Positions 1 through 10,978 are shown, counted from the stretch's first letter. The stretch: DNA of 64,000 bases from Raphanus sativus (GCF_000801105.2 NC_079515.1:23521407-23585406), one strand, 5' to 3'. Made by a program: numbers and translations. The notes: a model not told the origin generated them from the letters alone.

Positions 1-276
1 TCATTTTTTTAAAGCAAATAAAATAATGTTCTTTAGATAAACATTATAAACATGTTTCACATGAAGCCGTAGAGATTTATTTTAATAGCGTGTTTGATTT
101 TGTATAGAGTGCAATGTTGTAGTGCGTATCATGTGTGGATTTCAAAGCACATTTGTAGACTTGTAGTGCATAAAATGTTTTTTTTTTCTATGCACAAGTA
201 GATCATAGTGCATACTTTTTGACGAAAGTTAGAACTATAGCAAATGTGTTGATTACAAAGATTTAAGAAGTAAACC
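1..276. other. AT-rich intergenic DNA, nothing recognised
   Basis: No open frame with family resemblance and no RNA gene seen; the SINE begins at its right end. Confidence 0.5.
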
Positions 277-455
277 AAGAGCTCTTGGCCTAGTGGTAAT
301 GGAACTCCAGCTGGAGTGCTTGCCCTGGGTTCGAGTTGCCTTGGCCACCTTCCCGCCTATAACCGTGCGTGCCCGGATGGAAGGCTTCGTGGGGATTAGT
401 CTGGGCTTACCGCCTGGGAACCCCCGCGGTTAAAAAAAAAAAAGAAAAAAAAAAG
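277..455 (+). mobile_element. tRNA-derived SINE
   Basis: The element starts with a tRNA-like head carrying an A-box-like TGGCCTAGTGGTAATGG near 286 and a B-box-like GGTTCGAGTT near 330. It ends in an A-rich tail (432-455). An imperfect target duplication flanks it: AAGAAGTA-AAC at about 265-275 and AAGAAGTACAAAC at 456-468. A Pol III type promoter followed by a unique body and a poly-A tail defines plant SINEs. Family assignment (S1-like or another Brassicaceae SINE) is not certain. It has no coding capacity and depends on LINE machinery. Confidence 0.85.
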
Positions 456-1012
456 AAGAAGTACAAACTGAAAAGATAATATGATTGGTTTGTGCGGTAG
501 AATCGGGTTGAAACTTCTTATCATTATTCACTATTTATGTTCATAAAACAGAATGAAACAACAATCAGTTCAAAAGAAATTATTTTCAAATTAATTAATT
601 TGGGACAAATGCATCGACATGAATAAATAAAGAAGAGGTGTAATTCGTGTGGAATCAGACTGTAAACCCTTAGAATTTTTCTATAAACAATTAGAATTAT
701 TGATGACATAAAGCAGAAAATTAAAATCATTCTCTCTAATAGTACTATTTTCACTTGCAGTAATCATGTTGACCAAAATATGTATTCTTCATTCTATACG
801 TTTACACGATGCACTTGGTTTACTGCAGATACTCAAAACTAGTTACATTGGATTGTGTAGAAAGTAAATTATATTAGATAGAATGTAAATAATAGAAAGT
901 AAATTTAATATAAGTAGTGCATACTTTCTTTATGTTGTTATTTTTTCTTGGCCTTAGGTAGATAATCTATACGACAAACTCAAGACAACAAATGCAAAGA
1001 CATACGTTTATT
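456..1012. other. AT-rich intergenic DNA, nothing recognised
   Basis: Only short AT-driven frames; no support for a gene. Confidence 0.5.
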
Positions 1013-1105
1013 CTAAGAGCAACATTATTTTGGGTTCTTGCTTTCGAGTTTTAGATATATATATATAGAACCCCAAAGCAAGAATCCTCAATAATGTCGC
1101 TCTAA
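1013..1105. repeat. Short fold-back (MITE-like) inverted repeat
   Basis: About 90 bp whose ends are inverted copies: TAAGAGCAACATTATT on the left and the complement of AATAATGTCGCTCTAA on the right. A second inverted pair lies inside (GGGTTCTTGCTTT against AAAGCAAGAATCC). The centre is an (AT) run. It could form a near-complete hairpin. Small size and terminal inversion suggest a MITE or a solo fold-back; the superfamily is unclear because no clean target duplication stands out. Confidence 0.6.
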
Positions 1106-2269
1106 TATCTGACTTTCGTTATTTTTAGCTAACAACAAAGCCAGTAAAAAATCAAAATTTCTACAAGGTAGAACACATGTGCATGTAGTTTATAGTTCCT
1201 AGTTCTTTCGTAAATGTATGAGTTAAAGAACATATTATAGCTAAAACGTGGAGATTAATTAAGAACGTAATAAAAAAATGGAGAGTGCATGTAGCACTTG
1301 CTGACCCAATTTTTCTTTTTCTTTTTAACCTGACTTTGATTGATCAGAAGCACTTAAGGTTTTGCACTTTAACTCCACAACTAGTCAATTGATTGTTAAC
1401 ACAATAAGTCCGAGTGTTGGACCAAATGATGTGTCGTACTCCAACTAATTAAAATTCCACTATGAATATGAATACGCCAGAAAATACACATTCAACTATT
1501 CAACAAAAAGAAAAATAAATTAAAAGAATTAGACATAAAACATACAGTTCAATTCCATTGAGATTTCTACATTCAGTCAGAGATTGAACGCCAAGTTTAT
1601 ATATTTATTTAAGAGTTGAGTATTTCATCATGATTCCAATGTTTTCTTATAGATATAAACATACAATATAATTTATTGGGACATCTTTTAAAAAGTGAAG
1701 TATTTCAAGAGTAAACCTATAGATTATATTAATATTACTTCAAAATACTCTAGAATTTAAGAAGTTCATGCCAAAATTTAACAAGATTCAATCCAAACCC
1801 CAACAATAAATGATTGACAAGGGATTGGTATAACTATTTATTTGGGACTCGGTTACATCGGTTTAGTTCCATTCTAAACAAGTGTCGAGAGAAAACTTTT
1901 ATCATTGGATAAAACCTCTTACAATTCTGTTCATTTTCAAAGTTTACTCGAGTTTGTTTTTAATTAAACTCTGTCAATACTATAATGTGAATTCATGAAA
2001 ATTATAAAACTTGTCAAAGTAACCGGTTTGATTAAGTTGGTTTTGATTTGTGGGTGTGTCATCCAATGATTGACGGCGTGAATTATACTAAAAGGTTCAA
2101 AATCACGACGTTGATAATGACATGTGAGAAATAACAAACCTTTTGCAATTTGATAAAATCACTAATTTTCCAAAAAACAAAAATCACTAATTTTTCAAAT
2201 AAACCGCGTCAAACCCAAAAGGCATTAAGAGACAAAGACTAACATCAACATCAACTCTTTCTCTCTTCG
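1106..2269. other. AT-rich intergenic DNA, nothing recognised
   Basis: No coding, RNA or repeat structure that I can support before the LINE remnant starts. Confidence 0.5.
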
Positions 2270-2596
2270 TCCCCTTTCTTTGCTTTTATCCCTGGATGCA
2301 TAATCACTTATAATATACTTGTTGCCCATAAACTTATGCATTCTCTCAGGTTAAGGAAAAAGTTCAAAAACATACAAAATTATTAAAACTGATATATCAA
2401 AAACTTATGACCCCCTAGGATGGTATTTTCTGGAAGAAACTTTAAAAGCTATTGGTTTTTACAGCCAAGTGGATGATCAGTTGGACAATGGAAACAGTGA
2501 GAACGGTTGAGTATTCGGTCTTGATTAATGGAAACCCACTAAGACATATAACACCACAACAAGGTTTGAGACGAGGAGATGTTCGTTCTCCGTATC
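2270..2596 (+). mobile_element. LINE (L1-type) reverse transcriptase remnant, left part
   Basis: Conceptual translation in shifting frames gives landmarks of plant LINE reverse transcriptase in the right order: FAFIPGCIITYNILVAHKL near 2275-2335, KTDISKTYD near 2385, and YSVLINGNPLRHITPQQGLR followed by RGD near 2510-2580. Stops and frameshifts show that it is dead. The translation runs straight into the sequence after the LTR element: ..RSPY at 2596 continues as LYIVRADVLSHS from 9341. So this piece and 9341-9960 are one LINE split by the gypsy insertion. Confidence 0.8.
2592..2596. repeat. Target-site duplication, left copy (GTATC)
   Basis: GTATC directly precedes the TGATG.. end of the left LTR and is repeated exactly at 9336-9340 after the ..CATCA end of the right LTR. 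Five bases is the usual Ty3/gypsy duplication length. Confidence 0.95.
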
Positions 2597-2936
2597 TGAT
2601 GTAGCTCTCGCTACGGATAACACGAGGAGCCTATTTAGTCTTAGAATTCCTAGGTCAAAGTCTTCTTGTAATCGTTGAGAACACCAAGTTCTAGCCGAAT
2701 GCAAGGATAAAGAACACCAAAGCCCTTCAATATTATTAATGCAAAATAAAACGTACCTCTTACAAGTTAAGAAGGTTCGTATATATACTAAAACAAAAGA
2801 CCTAAGTCCAAGAGGACAAGAGATAATTATCCTAACAATATAAGGATAACAGATAATTATCGAAAAACTAAAACAAAAGTTAATGAAAACAAAACAAAAG
2901 CCCATAGAGAAAAGAAAAGACTTCCACGCTGCATCA
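2597..2936 (-). repeat. Gypsy LTR, left copy (3' LTR of the element)
   Basis: 340 bp, TGATGTAGCTC... to ...CGCTGCATCA. It differs from the right LTR only at about 2628 (G/T), in AGAGGAC against AGAGAAC, in AATATAAGG against AACATAAGG and in GGATAACAG against GGATAATAG. Confidence 0.95.
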
Positions 2937-2938
2937 GG

Positions 2939-3295
2939 TCATCCGGGATTGGAAAAGATTCGACCCGAATCTTCAGTCTCATCACTCGCAATGTAAGGAA
3001 AGAGATGCTTTATGTTGAATATGTCGGAACAACGAACCTCGGGCGGGAGAGACACTCTGTAAGCATTTGCATTCATCTTCTCTAAAATTTCCAATGGTCC
3101 AATCTTTCTTGCCTTGAGCTTGTTGTAAGTTCCAGGGGAAAAACGTTCTTTAGTCAAAACCGCCCATACAAAATCTCCTACTTTGAACTGTATATCCCTC
3201 CTATGGCGATCCGCTGAAGCTTTGTATTTTGCAGAGGAAACCTGCAAATTATCATGCACCTGACCATGAATCTGAGCAAGAGACCCAACGAGTTA
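2939..3295 (-). pseudogene. Gypsy integrase C-terminal segment, frameshifted from pol
   Basis: This frame continues the integrase after a single-base-type frameshift near 3290-3300. It carries a basic DNA-binding tail (SADRHRRDIQFKVGDFVW) and a GPY/F-like module (RKIGPLEILEKMNANAYRV). It stops a few bases before the LTR. No chromodomain follows, so the element is either not a chromovirus or has lost that end. The methionine near 3259 is not a real start. Confidence 0.85.
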
Positions 3296-6200
3296 CTGCA
3301 TGAGAATGATCACGAGACAAGTCCGGAGCCACACCAAGATCAAGAGGACCACGAGGCACCAGACCATACACCACACAGAAAGGACAGAAACCAGTACTGC
3401 GATTAACAGCATGATTGTGCGCGAATTCTGCCTTGCAAAGAATTGTATCCCACGATTTTATATTATCACCAACCAAACAACGCAACATATCACCCAGAGT
3501 GCGATTTGTAACTTCAGTCTGTCCATCAGATTGAGGATGATATGCCGTACTCATGTCAAGACTAGTACGGAGAAGCTTCCACAATGAACGCCAAAAGTGA
3601 CTAAGAAAGCGGGAATCTCTATCAGAGACTATGGACAAAGGGAGACCATGCAGTCGATAAATTTCCCTGAAAAACAGCTGAGCGACTTGGACGGCGTCTG
3701 TCGTTTTCTTGCAAGCCACAAAGTGAAACATCTTAGAGAAGCGATCAACAACGACAAAAATAGAATCGTTTCCACGCTGTGTACGAGGAAGACCTAAGAA
3801 AAAATCCATGCTGATGTCCGTCCAAGGCTGAGTGGGAATGGGCAACGACATGTATAAGCCACTGTTTGATGCGTGGCCTTTAGACTTTTGGCATACGACA
3901 CACCTTGCAACGAATCTCAACACATCCTTGCGCAAAGTAGGCCAAAAATAAGAAGTCGCCACCAAATGAAGCGTCCGGTCGCGACCCACATGTCCTTCTT
4001 CGTGAAGTTCTTTGATAAGCTGTAAACGCAGGCTGCTAAGGGGAACACACAGTCTGTTATCACGAAAGAGGAACCCCTTATGAAGCACATACTCTGAACT
4101 ACGCTGAAGTTGTAGATCATGCCAAATGGGACCAAAGAATGGGTCAGTTGGATATAATTCAGCGAACGAAGCAAACCCCTGAACATCAACCCGAAGAGTA
4201 GCCAGGAGAGAGTGACGCCTGCTCAACGCATCTGCGACCTTGTTACTACGCCCAGATTGGTGTTTGATGACAAAAGTAAACTGTTGGAGATACGCAATCC
4301 AAGAGGCATGACGAGATGAGATTTTATCTTGACTTCCCAGATGTTTGAGCGCATCATGATCTGTGTACAAGATAAATTCTTGATGGAAAAGATAATGCCG
4401 CCAGTGCTTTATCGCTTGAACGATGGCGTAAAACTCCACATCATAAGTGTTGTATCTAGCACGGGATCCTGCTATCTTCTCGCTAAAGAAAGCAACCGGT
4501 TTGCCTTGCTGACTTAAAACTGCTCCAATGCCAAGCTTGCACGCGTCACAATGAAGTTCAAACACGACAGTAAAATCAGGTAACACCAAGATCGGCGCAG
4601 TAGTGAGTTTCTCCTTGATCGTACGAAAGGCTTTATCCGCCTCAAGAGTCCATACGAAAGTTGTTCCTCGCATACAATCCGTGAGAGGGGCTGTGATGCT
4701 GCTGAAGTGATGAACAAAACGCCTGTAGAACGAAGCCAAACCATGAAAGCTACGCACTGCAGTGATCGTTGTCGGAGTTGGCCAGGATTTTATCGACTCA
4801 ACCTTGCTTGGGTCCACCTCCAAGCCGCGGGTAGAGACAATATAACCAAGAAATAAAACTTCCTTGGCTCCAAAAACACACTTTTGCCAAGCTGCAAACA
4901 ACTTTTCTCGCCGGAGAACCGAAAGGACTGCCGATAAATGCTCAAGATGGCTCTGGAAAGAGGAGCTAAAGATCAGAATATCGTCAAAATAGACGACAAC
5001 GAACTTGCCAATAAACGGTCTCAGCGCTTGATTCATAACCCTCATAAACGTACTAGGAGCATTAGAGAGCCCGAAAGGCATAACTAACCACTCGAAGAGT
5101 CCTTCGCGAGTTTTGAAAGCCGTTTTCCATTCATCACCCGGACGTATGCGGATTTGATGGTAGCCACTCTTAAGATCCAGTTTCGAAAAAACAGATGCAC
5201 GTCCTATTTGATCCAACAAATCATCCAATCTTGGAATGGGAAAGCGATAACGCACTGTGATTTTGTTGATGGCGCGGCTATCAACACACATTCTCCAAGT
5301 CCCGTCCTTTTTGGGAATAAGAAGCGCCGGTACCGCAGTAGGACTCAAACTCTCTCGTACATGTCCTTTAGCCAAGAGTTCCTCGACTTGACGCCGTAAC
5401 TCGTCATGTTCTTGAGGACTCATTCGGTAGTGCGGCCGATTAGGTAACGTTGAGTTGGGTACCAGGTCGATGTGATGTTGTATATCACGTAGAGGTGGTA
5501 AACCCAATGGTAGTTCCTCTGGAAATACATCTTGGAACTGTGCAAGTAAATCTGTATAAGGTGTCGGGTCAGGATTTATAGCACACGTCAAAACGGGAAC
5601 CGACATTAGCGCAAAGATCGTCGTTTCCGGTTGGAGCTCTGCTTCAAAATCTGATCGAAGGAGGGTGATCAGTGAATGCGGAGTGGAAAACTGAGTCGTT
5701 GCTGCTGCAGTGGTGTCTGACTCGCATTGCGATTTAGATGGAAGAAGAGTAATTGTTCTTTCCTCAAACATGAAGCTATGCGTATTAGAACGTCCATGGT
5801 GAGTTGCGTTGCGATCAAATTGCCATGGTCTACCCAACAAAAGATGACAAGCATCCATTGGAACCACGTCACACAGAACCTCATCCTTGTAAGAGCCGAT
5901 CGAGAATGCCACTAATGACTGCTTGGAAACGCACAGATCAGTGTCATTGTTCAACCACGCAAGCTTGTAGGGAGCAGGATGCGGAGTTGTTGTGATTCCC
6001 AATTTACTAACGGCGTCCTGAGAGATAACATTAGCACAACTGCCAGAATCAATAATTAGTTTGCAAACTTTTCCTCGAATCGTACATGTAGAACGAAACA
6101 GATTAGATCGAAGCCAAGACTCTTGAGAAGTACGCGGGAGCAAGCAGTTGCGTCGTAGCACTAGGTTGATTCCAGTATCTCCTGCAATAGCATCCGCTGT

Positions 6201-6553
6201 TTCCTCATGATCTGAACCGTAGTCGTCAAACTGCGGACCCGTATCGTCAGACTCTTGAATTACCAATCCCCGTCGTGGTTGTTTTGTGCAAGCAGTCTGA
6301 ATGTGTCCTCGTTCACCACAACCAAAGCATCGTAAGGCATTAGGTCGAGATGGTCGTGATGCTGTTATTGAATCTGTTGTCTTGTTCTCATTGGCATTAG
6401 TGTTCTGTCCATCAGTACCTGCCGGCGCGTCAGAAGAAGAAGCTTGTTGTCCTCGGGGTCGAGAGGAACTTGATGACCACGAAGATCGAAGCTGGACTTC
6501 CATTGCCAAGGCTCGCTGATAAGCTTCCGAGACGGACAAAGGATTGAACTGCT
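3252..6553 (-). pseudogene. Gypsy gag tail and pol: PR, RT, RNase H, integrase
   Basis: One long minus-strand frame (1,095 codons from an internal methionine at 6539). Approximate residues: retroviral zinc knuckle CX2CX4HX4C at 71-84; aspartic protease with D-S-G at 164-166; reverse transcriptase with LDLKSGYHQ at 454-462 and the Y-F-D-D active site at 517-520; RNase H at 658-775; integrase HHCC zinc finger (H846, H850, C880, C883) and DDE core with D912, D973 and E1009. All catalytic residues look present. The frame is cut off from the gag start by a frameshift near 6553-6560 and from the integrase tail by one near 3290-3300, so the polyprotein cannot be made intact. Confidence 0.93.
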
Positions 6554-6559
6554 GTAAAA

Positions 6560-7336
6560 TGCGTTCTGGAGTTGAAGGCGTAATCCTCCAATAAACCTTG
6601 CAATCAACTGAGATTCTAATTCAGGAGTAGGAACTCGTGATGCGAAGTGGAAAAAATCACTTGCATAATCTTCAACTGAACGGTTTCCTTGTCGCAGATT
6701 TTGCAATTTGTTATACAGAGTACGTTCATAGTTGAATGGGAGGAAGTTGCGGCGCATGTGCTTAACAAGGCGTTCCCAAGAATCAATGCGTGGTTTGCCG
6801 GCTAGACGTCTCGACTCCTTGAGTTGTTGCCACCATGCCATGGCGCGACCCTTGAAACGGGTTACAACCAAAGAAACTCGTTTATCCGGAGGTACCTGCC
6901 TGAATTCTAGTATCTCTTCCACCATATGAAGCCAATCAATAAAATCTTCTGGGTTCAGTGTGCCCAAAAATTCTGGAATCTCTGATTTAAAACTCGACTC
7001 CCAACGTGGCGGAGGAATTGGTCGTTGATCCTGTTCATCACGACGAGCATCGCGACGATTATCCTGATAGTTGTCACGGTGATGACGTTGATCACGAGCA
7101 GCAAATAAGTTCTCTGCTAAACCTTCGTCATCTGAATCATCTTGTTGAAAGTTGTGAGGCTGAGCTCGATGCTGTTGTTGATCTCGTGGGGCTTCACGAC
7201 GATCGTGTTGAGCCTGAAGGATTGTTGTCATAGCGTTCTCCACCGAAGTCTGTAACGCTGCCTGTAACCCTGTGGTAAAATTCTCGAGCATCTGGCGTAT
7301 TTCATCCATCTGTTCGTCGGTCTTTCGTGGTGCCAT
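6560..7336 (-). pseudogene. Gypsy gag, N-terminal part
   Basis: The frame starts MAPRKTDEQMDEIRQML at 7336, 50 bases inside the 5' LTR. It contains the plant gypsy Gag core (retrotrans_gag type): P-E-F-L-G-T-L-N-P-E-D-F-I-D-W-L around residues 125-140, then WWQQLKESRR and a conserved ..NFLPFNYERTLYNKLQNLRQG segment. At a run of four A near 6555-6560 the frame departs from the family; the next frame resumes it with the zinc knuckle. The methionine fits as start because it lies just after the primer binding site. Confidence 0.88.
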
Positions 7337-7371
7337 GATCGCGGTTTTAGATTGAAAAATCCAAAACAGTT

Positions 7372-7386
7372 GTCTCTGATACCAAC
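7372..7386 (-). other. Primer binding site (initiator tRNA-Met)
   Basis: On the minus strand, directly inside the 5' LTR, the sequence reads TTGGTATCAGAGAC. TGGTATCAGAG is the usual plant primer site complementary to the 3' end of tRNA-iMet. Confidence 0.9.
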
Positions 7387-7571
7387 TGATGTAGCTCTCG
7401 CTACGGATAACACGATGAGCCTATTTAGTCTTAGAATTCCTAGGTCAAAGTCTTCTTGTAATCGTTGAGAACACCAAGTTCTAGCCGAATGCAAGGATAA
7501 AGAACACCAAAGCCCTTCAATATTATTAATGCAAAATAAAACGTACCTCTTACAAGTTAAGAAGGTTCGTA

Positions 7572-9180
7572 TCTATACTATTAAAGCAGAATCCCTCATA
7601 GGATTCTGCTCTTAATTTTGGAGATAATTACATTGCTATGCCACTCCTATATTTAATGAAACAAATCAATTAATGTAACAAATTCAATTCATATATCTTC
7701 TTGCTTTGAGCCGTAAATTTTTTGCCATCAATACTATTTTTCTATTTCTAAACAATTATTTTTTTACTTATTTATATCTTTCCTTAATTTTTCAAGCATG
7801 ATTGACTGATTATAGGAATGTAATTATACGATTTACCTTTTACCATATGATTTCTAGAAAATGATTAAACATTTACTATATTATCACCTTTATAAACTCA
7901 TTAATATAAACTCTACGGCCTTTCTAAAGTGAATGACTTATTAATATAAAATATTAATCTATAAAATTATTAACCTTTACTATACGAATGTTTTTATATT
8001 TATTTCATTTGCTTAATATGGAACACATGTTTCAATTTATATACTCTTTCCAAAAACGAAAACCTGTGACCTATATTGATAAGAGTTTTTAAAATATGAT
8101 TGCTATACAATTGGCATCCCTTGATATTGGTATAGTTTGTTAAATTATATAATATCTATAATATAGTTCTCATATAAAATATTTAGGTTCCCATAACATT
8201 TATACAACATATACTAAATATTTCAATAAGAAATATGTTTGAAAATCGTGTTAATAGTATAGTCTAATAAAAAAAACTTAAAAACAGCATCTTCTTTTAA
8301 CCCATTTTTGTTTAGATTTCGGAAACCAACCAATCTTTGGCCAAAGACAGATATTCACACCTTATAAATGTTAAAAACTATCTAAATAAAAATTGTAACT
8401 TAAATAAATTCAATAGCCGAATCTATATTACTGCTTATCTCCAATATCCAATTAATTTATCATATGAAATATATTATCACATTAATTCGATAAAATTACC
8501 TCGGCCATAACTAAAGATACTGTTTGTAAAAAAATATAAATATTATCTAATTTACACCTATTATTTATAAAAACTTCCGGGTTACAGATCATAATTATTT
8601 TAAATTTGTAAAAAAAAATCCAAAGTGATTTAGTTTTGAATGTTAAAAAATCAATCTTTAAAAAGTTTGGACGTAAACACAGTCCAAACATTATTTATTA
8701 CTTTTTCAAGCCTAATTTAATTAAATTATTAAATATGATATCTATTTTAAATTATTTTTGAAAACAAAATTGAAAATTTTATTTGTTTTTAAACTTATCT
8801 ATATTACACTGCTAAGTTATTAAAAATAGTAGCTGAAAATATGAATTTTTTAAAATAAACTAAAACATACGGCATTATAAAATTATCAATTTGAAAAATA
8901 CGTTGTATTGTCTAAATTTTCAGTTGTCACCAACACTTAAATATTAAAGTTTAAATTGTGGATCATAATCTTAATTTAAAACATCAATACTATATTATAA
9001 AATTTTATTAATCTGTAATAAGATATCTGAAAATATCTAGACTCTCAAGTATTATCATCAAACCGCAAAATTATAAGTATGAATATGATCTTGAACTTTT
9101 AACAAATGTATACAATTATTATATAAAATTATTAATTGAACAAATTATTCCGCGCTTTCAAAGCGCGGGTCAAAATCTAG
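7572..9180 (+). mobile_element. Non-autonomous Helitron (1,609 bp)
   Basis: It starts TCTATACTATTAAAGCAG and ends ...CAAAATCTAG. A hairpin lies about 12 bases before the end: CCGCGCTTT (9150-9158) pairs with AAAGCGCGG (9160-9168). It is inserted between A (7571) and T (9181) with no target duplication, and the empty site is visible in the other LTR near 2776. These are the defining Helitron traits (5' TC, 3' CTRR, A/T target). The interior is AT-rich with no Rep/helicase frame, so the copy depends on another element. It lies inside the gypsy LTR and is therefore younger than that insertion. Confidence 0.95.
9150..9168 (+). other. Helitron 3' terminal hairpin
   Basis: Perfect 9-base inverted repeat CCGCGCTTT / AAAGCGCGG around one base, followed by GTCAAAATCTAG. 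This is the expected transposition-termination hairpin. Confidence 0.9.
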
Positions 9181-9335
9181 TATATACTAAAACAAAAGAC
9201 CTAAGTCCAAGAGAACAAGAGATAATTATCCTAACAACATAAGGATAATAGATAATTATCGAAAAACTAAAACAAAAGTTAATGAAAACAAAACAAAAGC
9301 CCATAGAGAAAAGAAAAGACTTCCACGCTGCATCA

Positions 9336-9340
9336 GTATC
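9336..9340. repeat. Target-site duplication, right copy (GTATC)
   Basis: Exact repeat of 2592-2596, flanking the gypsy element. Confidence 0.95.
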
Positions 9341-9960
9341 TTTATATTGTTCGTGCAGATGTTCTCAGTCACTCAATCGAGGTAAACACATCAGCTGGCC
9401 GGATAAGAGGGATACAGCATATTGGTACTCGCATTCCAAAAAATTGTCGTACACTAAATGACTGCGTTCAATAAATATGAAGAATGCTCTCGTCAAGAGA
9501 TAAATACAAGTAAATCTACAAGCACTTTTGGTGCTCGCATTCCAAAAAATAAACAAGAAACACTTCAAACAATTCTTGACATCCTGAACCAAGGAGACGG
9601 GGGTGGGGGGGGGGGGGGGGGGGGAATATCTTTGATTTACCAGAGCAATTTGGACCAAAGAAAAGAGATGTTAACAATAATCATTAACAGCCTTCAAAAC
9701 AGAACTTTACCTTGGAGCTTAAAATTCAAGTAGGGTAGGACTACTTCAAATGCTAGTTTATTTGATGTCATATTTTGAACTTCCTGTCCAATTCACAGAT
9801 GAATTCACTTCGCTTCTAATGAGATTTTGGTGGGAGAAAAGTGAAAACAACAAGGGTGGTCCGCGGGTTGCATGGCACAACAAATTGGCGACTACAAAAG
9901 CCTCTAAAATGATGGGGACCTGCTTTAAGAGACTTAAAATAATTCTTTTGCTATCTTTAT
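9341..9960 (+). mobile_element. LINE (L1-type) reverse transcriptase remnant, right part
   Basis: Continuation of the LINE at 2270-2596. In order: LYIVRADVLSHS (9341-), EECSRQEINTSKSTSTFGAR near 9480-9540, DLPEQFGPKKRD near 9635-9670 in another frame, and LVYLMSYFELP followed by LLMRFWWEK and GGPRVAWHNKL at 9750-9890. These are the thumb and post-RT landmarks of plant LINEs (..FWW.. ..G..WVAW..KL). Frameshifts separate the segments, one of them at a 20-base G run at 9605-9624. A 23-base near-repeat (TTGGTRCTCGCATTCC...) occurs at 9422 and 9528. Not functional. Confidence 0.8.
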
Positions 9961-10975
9961 AAATCTTGTTAAATATAAAATTTAGTATTTGTTTAATAAA
10001 AACAGAAAACAATCTTTTTCTTTTTTTTCATTTTATCTATGTTCTCTTTCATCTCTTCCTTATTTTTCTCTTGTTCGTCAATTTTATGTAGTATATTTTC
10101 TCATTTCTCTGGTTTTCCATATGTGTATAGTTTACTGAGATTTCAAGCACTAAAATATTCAAATGATTGCACAGGAAAAAAAGAAGTGGTGTAAAAACCA
10201 CATTTGCGGTTATGCCGCTAAAACTCACAATAATAGTATTTAGAAGTTATAGTTTATTTATTAAACATGTAAAAAAATCAATTCAATTTGGATAAAAATA
10301 TCCGTCCACGGCAACAAAGTGAAATAATCAAAAATATAAATGGAAGTGTATTATTGAATACTAAACTATAAAAAAGGAAAGTTTTCAAATTATCCCAAAA
10401 ATCTCTTCTGTTTTTTCTTTAATAAAATATATGAAATTAGCTAATATAATTTTTAAAATATAGAAATTAATGCTGTTTAATAACAAATTTTTGATAATAA
10501 TTTATATTTTGTTTAATTTTATATTATTAAAATAAATTAAAAAATAAATTATTAACATAATAAAATTTATATTTTTTGTATATGTTTTTTAGTTTCTTAA
10601 ATAAATATAAATTACTAAACAATAATTCTATATTATTTATGAGGATTTGTGTGTGAGTACACTACTTTGAATTGTGGTATGATGGTACTCCTTGATTCAT
10701 TCTAAAGATTTTTTTTTGTAAAAAAAAAGTTTCTAGATCAATCTGTATAGTTTCACCTTCTCTACAACGGGAACTTATACAGCTTAATATAAAAGTATTA
10801 ATGAACTATTAATCTAGCTTTAATTCTATATTAAACACTTTACTTGATCAACTAAATAAACAATTAATTAGAGTTAAATAAAAACGAGTCACTCGCACAT
10901 GTCTCTGTCTTCCTCCCAAATTCACCACTATTTCTTTTTATTTTCTTCTTTTGTCCAGATTTGATTCAGACAACT
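9961..10975. other. AT-rich intergenic DNA upstream of GTR1
   Basis: Very AT-rich, with runs such as TTAAAATAAATTAAAAAATA around 10500-10620. No gene or element that I can support. Confidence 0.5.
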
Positions 10976-10978
10976 ACA

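Larger units (their letters stand above)
2597..9335 (-). mobile_element. Ty3/gypsy LTR retrotransposon, complete but mutated
   Basis: Full-length element read on the minus strand, so the right LTR is its 5' LTR. Both LTRs are 340 bp once the Helitron inside the right one is subtracted, start TG and end CA, and sit between GTATC duplications. The primer binding site matches initiator-tRNA(Met) priming. Gag, protease, reverse transcriptase, RNase H and integrase follow in gypsy order. No chromodomain is visible after the integrase core, and no convincing polypurine tract adjoins the 3' LTR at 2937. Two frameshifts make the copy non-autonomous. The LTRs differ at four positions (about 1.2%), so insertion was recent. 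It sits in a LINE remnant. Confidence 0.95.
7387..9335 (-). repeat. Gypsy LTR, right copy (5' LTR), split by a Helitron
   Basis: LTR sequence occupies 7387-7571 and 9181-9335 (340 bp in total). The two halves join exactly as in the left LTR once 7572-9180 is removed. Confidence 0.95.

Noticed and set aside
281..345. Functional tRNA gene
   Set aside because: A and B boxes are present but there is no cloverleaf with acceptor stem; the A-rich tail and flanking repeat show a SINE.
3300..6519. Several plus-strand frames of 60-95 codons across the gypsy region
   Set aside because: They lie antisense to the gag-pol frame, have no family resemblance and follow its codon pattern.
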